Under the pieces are notes generated by a model. It saw nothing but the letters and a program-made list of their open reading frames with translations. It had not been told where the DNA came from and did not search any database. DNA of 64,000 nt, taken from contig CAVTGO010000002.1 in assembly GCA_963734275.1 (NCBI GenBank), positions 124,001 through 188,000 on the forward strand, read 5' to 3'. Below, piece by piece: positions 57,495-64,000 of this stretch (within the stretch, counting starts at the first letter, position 1; the number at the start of each line of letters is the position of its first letter). A program made the translations under genes and the position numbers. The DNA is from CAVTGO01 sp963734275. GTDB taxonomy: Bacteria; Actinomycetota; UBA4738; HRBIN12.

Positions 57495-58901
57495 ATGCGG
57501 ACCGAGCGGCCGGTCACGGTGCTCGCGGGGCGGTACCGGCTCGAGGAGGAGCTCGGGCGGAGCGCGACCGGCATGATCTGGCGCGCGACCGACACGTTGC
57601 TGTCGAGGACGGTCACGGTGAAGCTGGTGCACCCGGAGCTCGCCGGCGACGCCGCCTCCGCCGAACGGCTGACCGAGGAGGCTCGCCGCTTCGCGACCGT
57701 GAGGTCGCCGGCCATCGCACGCCTGCTGGACACGGGCGAGGAGGATGGGATCGTCTTCCTCGTTCGCGAGCACGTCGACGGCTCGAGCGTGCGCTCGCTG
57801 CTGGAGCACGACGGCCCGCTCGCGGCGGACAGAGCCATGAGGATCGTCCTCGAGACGCTCGAGGCGCTCGCCGAGGCCCACGACGCCGGGGTGTTTCACC
57901 TGAACCTCGAGCCCGACGACGTGCTGATCACATCCGACGGGACGGTGCGGGTGACCGACTTCGGCATCGGGGCCGTGATCTGCGCGACACGCGAGCCCGA
58001 CGACGTGATCCGCATGCTGGGATCCGGTCGCCTCGCTCCCGAGCAGCGCTCGGGCGGAGCGATCGATGCCCGCACCGACGTCTTCGGTGCCGGCGCCCTC
58101 GCGTTCGAGCTGCTGACCGGCGAGGCGCCGGACGAACGGACCTCGCCCCGGTCGATCCGAGGCGACGTGCCACGTCCCATCGACCGGGCGGTGGCTCGCG
58201 CGCTGTCCGAGGACCCATCGGAGCGGTTCCCCGACGCCCGCTCCTTCGCCGCCGAGATCGCCGGCCGCGCCGGCGAGGGGCCGTCCGCCCCGCTCGACGA
58301 TGACCGCCCATCGGGAGCGCTCAGATCCTGGCTGCTGGTCCCGGCGCTGATCGGCCTCGGGGCCGCGGCCGTGATCGCGCTCGGACTGTGGTTGGGGGGA
58401 CTCGAGGTGGGAGGGCCGCTCGGGATCCGGGTCGCCGAAGAGCCCGTCAGCCCGCCGCCGCAGACCGCGACCCTGCTCGTGCGACCGGTCGCCGTCACCG
58501 TCCTGGACCCGTTCGGCGATGGCTCCGAGAACGACTCGACCGCGCCCTCAGCGATCGACGGCGACCGCACGACGGCCTGGCGCTCCGAGAACTACTTCGA
58601 CGGCGAGCTCCGCAAGCCGGGCGTCGGGCTCGTCTTCGACTTGGGGAGATCGCGGCTCGTGGACGGGGTCCGCCTGTCCACACCGAACCCGGGTTTCGCG
58701 TTCGCGCTCGCCGTCGGCGACGACCCAGCGACGCTCCTCGACGCGGTCGGCGGGGTCATCGTCGCGCAGGGCGAGACCCGCGCCGAGCTCGAAGGCGCGG
58801 GGCGCTACGTGCTCGTGTGGATCACGTCGGTCGTGCCGGTCTCGGACGGGGACCGCGCCGAGGTGGCCGAGCTTCGCGTGACGGTGGCCGCCGGTGCGTG
58901 A
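57495..58901 (+). CDS. Membrane-anchored pseudokinase with extracellular carbohydrate-binding-like domain
   Basis: 468 residues. Residues 12-255 have a Ser/Thr kinase fold: VKLV with Lys43 and DFG at 155-157 are present, but the catalytic loop reads HLNLEPDDV (135-143) instead of HRDLKPEN, so the catalytic Asp is Asn137 and the Lys is Glu. One membrane helix spans residues 279-301. The outer domain (330-465) has AIDGDRTTAWRSENYFDG, as in discoidin/F5-8C-type domains. This is the counterpart of the pseudokinase part fused to MurJ in mycobacteria, which binds FhaA when phosphorylated. The stop overlaps the sigma gene by eight bases. Confidence 0.88.
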   Translation: MRTERPVTVLAGRYRLEEELGRSATGMIWRATDTLLSRTVTVKLVHPELAGDAASAERLTEEARRFATVRSPAIARLLDTGEEDGIVFLVREHVDGSSVRSLLEHDGPLAADRAMRIVLETLEALAEAHDAGVFHLNLEPDDVLITSDGTVRVTDFGIGAVICATREPDDVIRMLGSGRLAPEQRSGGAIDARTDVFGAGALAFELLTGEAPDERTSPRSIRGDVPRPIDRAVARALSEDPSERFPDARSFAAEIAGRAGEGPSAPLDDDRPSGALRSWLLVPALIGLGAAAVIALGLWLGGLEVGGPLGIRVAEEPVSPPPQTATLLVRPVAVTVLDPFGDGSENDSTAPSAIDGDRTTAWRSENYFDGELRKPGVGLVFDLGRSRLVDGVRLSTPNPGFAFALAVGDDPATLLDAVGGVIVAQGETRAELEGAGRYVLVWITSVVPVSDGDRAEVAELRVTVAAGA

Positions 58902-59496
58902 CCCGTCGGTCCGCGACGAGGACCTCGTCCGCATGTTCCTTTCCGGGGACCGCGCCGCGTTCTCGGTCCTGGTCGAGCGCCACGAGAAGCGCGTGTACAA
59001 CCTCGCCCTACGCATGACGGGCCGAGAGGAGGACGCGCGCGACGCCGCTCAGGACGCGTTCCTCACCGCGCTGCGCAAGCTCTCCTCGTTCCGCGGCGAG
59101 GCCGCGTTCACCACATGGCTCCATCGCGTGACCGTGAACGCCTGCTACGACCTGCTGCGCAAGCGACAGCGCGCGCCGATGTTGCATCAGAGCGACGACG
59201 ACCGTCCCGGGCCCGAGCCGCCACCCGCGCCCGACCACGCCGACGTCGCGAGCCTGTCCGTGGACGTCCAGCGCGCACTCTTGCTGGTCCCCGAGGACTT
59301 CCGCGTCGTGATGATCCTGCACGACGTCCAGGACCTGGCCCAGGACGACGTGGCGGCGATCCTGCAGATCCCCGTGGGCACGGTGAAATCGCGCTTGCAC
59401 CGGGGCAGGATCGCACTCGCCAAGGCCCTCGGCCTGCCCCCCCGCGGGGAACGCGAGGCGCCGTCGGGACCGTCTGAGGGCTCGGTGTCCCGATGA
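58894..59496 (+). CDS. ECF RNA polymerase sigma factor (SigM-like)
   Basis: 200 residues. Region 2: FSVLVERHEKRVYNLALRMT, EEDARDAAQDAFLTALRKLS and AFTTWLHRVTVNACYDLLRK; region 4: LAQDDVAAILQIPVGTVKSR. No extra domains. It directs transcription of a stress regulon and is held by the anti-sigma factor encoded next (ATGA overlap). Its position after murJ and the pseudokinase is that of SigM in actinomycetes. Confidence 0.93.
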   Translation: MRDPSVRDEDLVRMFLSGDRAAFSVLVERHEKRVYNLALRMTGREEDARDAAQDAFLTALRKLSSFRGEAAFTTWLHRVTVNACYDLLRKRQRAPMLHQSDDDRPGPEPPPAPDHADVASLSVDVQRALLLVPEDFRVVMILHDVQDLAQDDVAAILQIPVGTVKSRLHRGRIALAKALGLPPRGEREAPSGPSEGSVSR

Positions 59497-60275
59497 CCCA
59501 TCCCGAAGAGCTCCTCGCCGGCTACGTCGACGGCACGCTCACCGAACCGGAGCGTGCCGTCGTCGACGCACATCTAGCCTCGTGTCCGGTGTGCCGCGAG
59601 GAGGTCGAGCTCGCCCGCGGCGCGGTGACCGCGCTCGCCTCGCTCGAGGAGGCCGCGGTCCCGTTCGGCGTCACCGGACCGGTCCTCGCCGAGGCGGGCC
59701 GCCGGTTCGAGCGCCGTCGCGACGCCGTCTGGCAGCGCGTGCAATGGGCCGCGGGCGCCGCCGTCGCAGCCGCCCTGGTGCTGGTCGTCGTGGTGAACAT
59801 GGGGAACGACGACGGAGACGACCTGGCCTCGGCGCCCGCGGCCGAGGCCGCCGCGACGGGCGCAACCGGTTCCGGAGGTGCGTTGGAGTTCTCGGCGCAG
59901 TTCGGCGGGCTCGAGCGGCTGGACGCCGATTTCGACGTTGCCGGCGTCGATTCCCTCGCCAAGGACGAGGCCGCCCGGGCCGCAGCACCGCCGGCCGCCT
60001 CGATCTCCGAGGACGCAGGGGGGATGGATCTCCGAGATGAGCGGTTCGCGGCGCCGGGCAAGGCCATCGACTGCATCCGCCGCAGCGGCGGTCCCGTTGA
60101 CGACCCGCGAGACGTGCTCGTGCGGCTGATCGAGGCCGAGTTCCGAGGCACGCCCGCCTACCTCGCCGTCTTCCTCGAGGGGCCCGGCGCGGGCCAGGAC
60201 CCCGATGCGGTCCTGGTCTGGGTGGCCTCCACCCTCGACTGCACCCCGCTCAACCTCACCTCTCAGCGGATCTGA
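59493..60275 (+). CDS. Membrane anti-sigma factor with zinc-finger domain
   Basis: 260 residues. The N-terminal zinc-finger (ZAS) motif is DAHLASCPVCREEVEL with His-x3-Cys-x2-Cys, preceded by ELLAGYVDGTLTEPE. One membrane helix (residues 86-105, WAAGAAVAAALVLVVVVNMG) separates it from an extracytoplasmic part with two Cys (AIDCIRRSGG, STLDCTPL). It should bind and silence the ECF sigma factor encoded before it until a signal outside the membrane triggers release. Confidence 0.9.
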   Translation: MTHPEELLAGYVDGTLTEPERAVVDAHLASCPVCREEVELARGAVTALASLEEAAVPFGVTGPVLAEAGRRFERRRDAVWQRVQWAAGAAVAAALVLVVVVNMGNDDGDDLASAPAAEAAATGATGSGGALEFSAQFGGLERLDADFDVAGVDSLAKDEAARAAAPPAASISEDAGGMDLRDERFAAPGKAIDCIRRSGGPVDDPRDVLVRLIEAEFRGTPAYLAVFLEGPGAGQDPDAVLVWVASTLDCTPLNLTSQRI

Positions 60276-60318
60276 CCCTCCGGTCGGGCCGGGCCGGGAC
60301 GGTTCGAGCGCGCACTCG

Positions 60319-60324
60319 TAGAGT
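60319..60324 (+). promoter_or_regulatory. -10 box of the merR-menG-menF operon (leaderless)
   Basis: TAGAGT, eight bases before the GTG at 60333. Confidence 0.45.
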
Positions 60325-60332
60325 GATGGATC

Positions 60333-61031
60333 GTGAGGTACCGCGTGGAGCAGCTGGCGTCCGCGTGCGACGTGTCGGTCGACACGGTCCGCTACTACCA
60401 GTCCCGCGGCCTCGTCCCGCCGCCCCAGCGCGAGGGCCGCGTGGCTTGGTACGAGGACGCGCACGCCGAGCGGATCCGAGGGGTCCGGGCCCTCCAGCAC
60501 CAGGGCCTGTCCCTCGCGGCCATCAAGCGGGTCGTGGACGCCGGGCTCGGGACGGCCGACGCAGGGCTGGCGGCCGCGGTGGCGGAGGCCCGCGGGGAGG
60601 CGGTCGAGGAGGAGCTCCTCGGACTCGACGCGTTCGCGGCGCGAAGCGGGGTGCCGGCCTCGCTGATCGAGGCCGTGGAGCGCGAGGGGATCCAGCTCGG
60701 GCGGCGCGTCGGCGGGGATCGTCGCTACACGGCGGCCGACATCGACATGGTCCGCGGGGCGCTTCGTCTCCTCGAGTTCGGCCTGCCGCTCGGCGAGCTG
60801 CTCGCGCTCGCGCGCGATACGAACGAGGCGATGATCGGGATCGCCGCACGAGCCGTGGAGCTCTTCGACGAACACGTCCGCAAGCCTGTGCGCGACACCG
60901 CAGGTTCGGACGAGGCTGCCGCGGCCCGGCTGGTCGACGCGTTCGACGCGCTCCTGCCCGCTGTGACGAATCTGGTTGCGAACCACTTCCGCCGGCTGCT
61001 CCTCGCCGAGGCCGAAGAGCGCCTCCGATGA
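60333..61031 (+). CDS. MerR-family regulator with two HTH-like domains
   Basis: 232 residues. The first MerR helix-turn-helix covers residues 1-70 (YRVEQLASACDVSVDTVRYY, GLSLAAIKRVVD). A second similar unit covers residues 95-160 (LDAFAARSGVPASLIEAVER, RRYTAADIDMVRGALRLLEF, GLPLGELLALA). The C-terminal 70 residues are helical. It heads a run with menG and menF, joined by ATGA overlaps, so it is probably co-expressed with menaquinone synthesis and may regulate it. No effector Cys are seen. Confidence 0.87.
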   Translation: MRYRVEQLASACDVSVDTVRYYQSRGLVPPPQREGRVAWYEDAHAERIRGVRALQHQGLSLAAIKRVVDAGLGTADAGLAAAVAEARGEAVEEELLGLDAFAARSGVPASLIEAVEREGIQLGRRVGGDRRYTAADIDMVRGALRLLEFGLPLGELLALARDTNEAMIGIAARAVELFDEHVRKPVRDTAGSDEAAAARLVDAFDALLPAVTNLVANHFRRLLLAEAEERLR

Positions 61032-61711
61032 ACGAGCTCCCCCGCGGCGAGGAGAAGGCCCGTGTCGTCCGGGGTCTGTTCGACACGATCGCCGGACGCT
61101 ACGATCTCGTGAACCGGGTTATGACGTTCGGGATGGACGTCGGGTGGCGCCGCAGAGCCGTCCGTGAGCTGCGGCTCCCGGGGGGCGCGCTGGTCGCCGA
61201 CCTCGCCTGCGGCACCGGCGGCCTCTGCAACGAGCTGCACCGCAGCGGGTACCGGGCGGTGGGGTTCGACTTCTCCCACGGGATGCTCGTGAATGCGTCG
61301 GTCGAGCCACCGCTCGTGCACGCCGACATTCTCGCGCTCCCCCTCGCCGATGGGCGCCTGGACGGCGCGACGTGCGGGTTCGCGCTCCGCAACGTCACCG
61401 ATCTGGACGCGCTTTTCGCAGAGACCGCGCGGGTGCTCCGGGCGGGCGGGCGGGCGGCGTTCCTCGAGACCGCCGAGCCCGAGGGTCGCCTGCTCCGCGC
61501 CGGTCACGGCGTCTACTTCAAGCGGCTCGTGCCCCTGATCGGCGGTGCGCTCTCGGATCGAGAGGCCTACGCGTACCTGCCGCGCTCGATGGCCTATCTG
61601 CCCGCACCGACCGAGCTCATCGCGATGCTGGGCGCGGCCGGATTCTCCGACGCGGAGCGCGTACCCCTTGCGGGCGGCGTGGCCCAGCTGCTGGTCGGTA
61701 CGCGCCGATGA
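61028..61711 (+). CDS. menG: Demethylmenaquinone methyltransferase
   Basis: 227 residues, UbiE/MenG family. VRGLFDTIAGRYDLVNRVMT is the family opening, DLACGTGGLCNEL the SAM-binding motif I, and ATCGFALRNVTDLDALFAET the second signature. It adds the last methyl group to give menaquinone. The ATG overlaps the MerR stop, and its own stop overlaps the menF start. Confidence 0.93.
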   Translation: MNELPRGEEKARVVRGLFDTIAGRYDLVNRVMTFGMDVGWRRRAVRELRLPGGALVADLACGTGGLCNELHRSGYRAVGFDFSHGMLVNASVEPPLVHADILALPLADGRLDGATCGFALRNVTDLDALFAETARVLRAGGRAAFLETAEPEGRLLRAGHGVYFKRLVPLIGGALSDREAYAYLPRSMAYLPAPTELIAMLGAAGFSDAERVPLAGGVAQLLVGTRR

Positions 61712-62967
61712 AGGGACCACGGCTCATCGCGCGGACGCACCCGCTGGGTCCGGCGTTCGACCTGCTCGCGAACTACCACGACGGGGGATTCTTCCTGGAG
61801 CGCTCGGGTCTCGGCGTGTCGGCGGTAGGCGAAGCCACCCGCGTACGGGCCGAGCCGGGACCCGAGAGGATCTTGCGCCTGTCGAAGCTCGTCGCGGAGA
61901 CCCTCGCGAGCGTCGGGCGTGGGCCCGAGGGCCCAGCACCGGTCGCGGTCGCGTCGATCCCGTTCGACGACGGCGGACCGGCCGAGGCCGTCGTCCCCGC
62001 CCGGACGGCGGTGCGGACGCGGCCCGGCGAGACCTGGCGCATCGATATCGCACCCGAGGGCTTCGACGCCGCGCACCCCGAGCGCGAGCACTGGACCGGC
62101 CGCGCGCAGCCGCACGCCGCCTTCGAGGACATCCAGCTCCGCCCCGACCCCGAGCCCGAGGAGTACGCCTCCGCCGTCGCGCGGGCGGTGGAGCAGATCT
62201 CGAACGGCGAGCTCCGCAAGGTGGTGCTCGCTCGCTCGATGCTCGTCGACGCGGGGCGCGAGCTGGATCCCAAGCAGCTCGTGTGGCGCCTGCGAGCCGT
62301 CGACCCGGACTGCTTCGCGTTCGCGGCGCCCCAACCCGACCGCAACGCGGGCGTGACCCTCGTCGGCGCGACCCCGGAGCTGCTCGTCCGCCGGCGCGGC
62401 GACCTCGTGGAGGCCACGCCGCTGGCCGGATCGGCGCCGCGGTTCGGGGATCCCGCCCGCGACCGCGCATCGGCCGATCGCCTCTTCGGCTCGGTCAAGG
62501 ACCGCGAGGAGCACGCGATCGTCGTCGAGGACGTCGCGCACGTGCTCGACGCGTTCTGCGACGGCGTGCGCCACGAGCACGAGCCCGAGCTCCGGGGAAC
62601 CGCGAACGTGTGGCACCTCGCCACGCCGTTCCGCGCCAAGCTCCACGATCGGTCGGTCTCGGTGCTCGATCTGGTGGCGGCGCTGCATCCGACGCCCGCG
62701 GTCTGCGGGACGCCGAGGGAGTCCGCGCGCGAAGCCATCGAGGAGCTGGAGCCGATCGATCGCGGCGGCTACGCGGGGCCGGTCGGATGGGTGGACGCCG
62801 ACGGCGACGGCGAGTGGGCGATCGCGCTGCGATGTGCCGAGATCGGGGGGACCACGGCCCGGCTGTTCTCGGGCGCCGGCATCGTCGAGGACTCGATGCC
62901 CGAGTCGGAGCTGGACGAGACCGAACGCAAGTTCCGCGCGTTGCTCGACGCGCTGCGCTGGGGGTAG
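61708..62967 (+). CDS. menF: Isochorismate synthase (menaquinone pathway)
   Basis: 419 residues, chorismate-binding enzyme fold. NGELRKVVLARSMLVD carries the catalytic Lys; TPLAGSAPRFGDPARD, VKDREEHAIVVEDV, NVWHLATPF, LHPTPAVCGTPRESA and CAEIGGTTARLFSGAGIVED are the family blocks including the magnesium-binding Glu residues. It turns chorismate into isochorismate for MenD, which is encoded on the facing strand. Its start overlaps the menG stop. Salicylate synthesis is an alternative, made unlikely by the neighbours. Confidence 0.92.
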   Translation: MKGPRLIARTHPLGPAFDLLANYHDGGFFLERSGLGVSAVGEATRVRAEPGPERILRLSKLVAETLASVGRGPEGPAPVAVASIPFDDGGPAEAVVPARTAVRTRPGETWRIDIAPEGFDAAHPEREHWTGRAQPHAAFEDIQLRPDPEPEEYASAVARAVEQISNGELRKVVLARSMLVDAGRELDPKQLVWRLRAVDPDCFAFAAPQPDRNAGVTLVGATPELLVRRRGDLVEATPLAGSAPRFGDPARDRASADRLFGSVKDREEHAIVVEDVAHVLDAFCDGVRHEHEPELRGTANVWHLATPFRAKLHDRSVSVLDLVAALHPTPAVCGTPRESAREAIEELEPIDRGGYAGPVGWVDADGDGEWAIALRCAEIGGTTARLFSGAGIVEDSMPESELDETERKFRALLDALRWG

Positions 62968-62971
62968 GTCC

Positions 62972-63448
62972 TCAGTCCCCGGCGACGCCGAGCCACAGCG
63001 GCGCCCCTTCCTGCCCGAACCCCGCTCGCCGGTAGAACGGGACCGACCGCTCGCTCGGCCACACGACCACGCCGTCGACGTCGCGCTCCCGCGCGTGCGC
63101 GAGGGCCTCGTCGAGCAGGGCTCGCCCCAGACCGGCGTCCCGCAGCCCCGGCTCGACGTACATGTTCGTGACGTAGCCGACCGGCCGCTCATCGCGCCGG
63201 CGATCCGGATGCGGCACCTTCTGGACGAGGTGCAGCCAGACGCAGCCGATCAGGCACCCGGCGTCCTCCGCGACCCAGATCCGCCAGGCGTGCGCCGCGA
63301 GCGCGTCGGCCACGAACGCCGCCATCTCGGCATCGAAGGCAGCACGATCGAGCGTGGGCGGGGTGCCCTGTTCGATACGGAACTCCCAGCGCAGCCGGGC
63401 GAGCTCGGGCCCGTCCTCGACGGTCGCCGGCCGGATCGTCCCGCTCAC
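62972..63448 (-). CDS. GNAT acetyltransferase
   Basis: 158 residues. IRPATVEDGPELARLRWEFR is the usual opening; VTNMYVEPGLRDAGLGRALL is the acetyl-CoA-binding motif (RxxGxG/A variant), and PSERSVPFYRRAGF the C-terminal motif. The substrate is unknown. The GTG at 63448 overlaps the menD stop by four bases, so it is translated after menD although it has no evident link to menaquinone. Confidence 0.85.
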   Translation of the reverse strand: MSGTIRPATVEDGPELARLRWEFRIEQGTPPTLDRAAFDAEMAAFVADALAAHAWRIWVAEDAGCLIGCVWLHLVQKVPHPDRRRDERPVGYVTNMYVEPGLRDAGLGRALLDEALAHARERDVDGVVVWPSERSVPFYRRAGFGQEGAPLWLGVAGD

Positions 63449-64000
63449 GCGAGCGAGCGTAACGCCGCCGCCACAGCCTCGCCGACCCGCGCGTGGCACC
63501 GGATGTTCTCCTCGCGATCGGTCGGGACTTCGACGACGTGCACGCCCCCCGCCGAGCGCGCCTCGTCGACAGCGGGGATCAGGTCCTCGGCGCGCGTCAC
63601 GAGCGCATGTCGCGCACCCGCGGCCGCGCAGACCGCGCCGAGGTCCAGCCCGTGGGGGGTGGTGAACAGCTCCTCGAGCTCGGGTAGGTCGCGCTGGGGC
63701 AAGAACGAGAAGATCGCGCCCCCGTCGTTGCTGGGCACGACGAAGACGGCGTCGTGGCCGCGCCGGGCGCTCCACAGCAGGGAGCCCGCGTCGTGCAGCA
63801 GCGTCAGGTCGCCACAGAGTGCGATCGTCGCCCGCCCGGACGCCGCGACGCCGAGGGCCGTCGACACGAACCCGTCGATCCCGCTCGCGCCGCGGTTCGC
63901 GATCACGCGGAGGCCCGTCCGCGGCCCCATGTACGCGTCGAGATCGCGCACCGGCATGCTGGAGCCGACCACGAGCGTCGAGCCATCGGGCGCCGAGGCG
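63445..64000 (-). CDS. menD: MenD (SEPHCHC synthase), C-terminal part; N-terminus beyond the window
   Basis: About 184 residues are visible, with the frame open at the right edge. VIANRGASGIDGFVSTALGV, LCGDLTLLHDAGSLLW (thiamine diphosphate/magnesium site with GD) and PSNDGGAIFSFLPQ are the characteristic C-terminal motifs of MenD, which joins isochorismate and 2-oxoglutarate using thiamine diphosphate. It completes the menaquinone set with menF and menG on the facing strand. The stop overlaps the acetyltransferase start. Confidence 0.93.
   Translation of the reverse strand, partial: ASAPDGSTLVVGSSMPVRDLDAYMGPRTGLRVIANRGASGIDGFVSTALGVAASGRATIALCGDLTLLHDAGSLLWSARRGHDAVFVVPSNDGGAIFSFLPQRDLPELEELFTTPHGLDLGAVCAAAGARHALVTRAEDLIPAVDEARSAGGVHVVEVPTDREENIRCHARVGEAVAAALRSLA

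Noticed and set aside
1..64000. tRNA, rRNA, insertion sequences, phage or integrase genes
   Set aside because: I looked for cloverleaf-like segments, transposase motifs, terminal inverted repeats and integrases and saw none.

Overview
The window is very GC-rich bacterial DNA with dense coding on both strands, very short spacers and many GTG starts. The gene content points to a deep-branching actinobacterium (Actinomycetota), probably uncultured: nickel superoxide dismutase with its maturation protease, a PadR/inositol-1-phosphate synthase pair, and the run cca - NUDIX - DUF6049 - murJ - pseudokinase - ECF sigma - anti-sigma, which in actinomycetes lies near the chromosome origin. No tRNA, rRNA, CRISPR array, insertion sequence or attachment site was recognised. 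No gene-free gap exceeds about 300 bases; the largest are 36324-36579, 19239-19456 and 20970-21179.

Layout. 1-18.5 kb is rich in cyclic-nucleotide signalling: two giant zinc-ribbon/cyclase/ATPase/TPR regulators (one cut by the left edge), a small stand-alone cyclase, and next to it a membrane protein with HEAT repeats and a cyclic-nucleotide-binding domain. Between them lies a stretch (2.8-14.5 kb) with an unusual number of broken genes: a nitroreductase stub, a HAD-type gene with a lost middle, a frameshifted winged-helix protein, a frameshifted small protein, a monooxygenase tail and a frameshifted sugar dehydrogenase beside an intact cupredoxin. 18.5-36 kb is mixed housekeeping and regulation: cold-shock protein, PAC2 and PPOX proteins, three MFS transporters, an autoregulated-looking PadR/ino1 operon, a phosphotransferase, a PAS protein with a destroyed histidine-kinase core, a MarR/MFS pair, a VanY-like peptidase, a methyltransferase and a TusA/DsrE sulfur-relay pair. 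36.5-43.4 kb is an exported cluster: LVIVD propeller with PA domain, CopC-CopD fusion, Calx-beta protein, cupredoxin and RTX-repeat protein. 43.4-53.3 kb holds sodX/sodN (divergent, start codons overlapping), a YchF-like protein with an altered P-loop, lepB, a CtpE-like P-type ATPase in an operon with cca, a tiny HExxH membrane protein, a PilT ATPase, a DedA protein and a NUDIX hydrolase. 53.4-60.3 kb is the envelope operon (DUF6049, murJ, small secreted protein, pseudokinase, ECF sigma, anti-sigma). 60.3-64 kb is menaquinone synthesis: a double-HTH MerR, menG and menF on one strand, and menD (cut by the right edge) plus an acetyltransferase on the other.

A pattern across the whole window is that about twenty genes have a TANNNT hexamer (likely -10 box) 6-9 bases before the start codon and no Shine-Dalgarno sequence, which indicates leaderless transcripts. 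I used this to choose several starts. Genes without the hexamer usually have a clear GGAGG-like site or overlap the previous gene by four bases.
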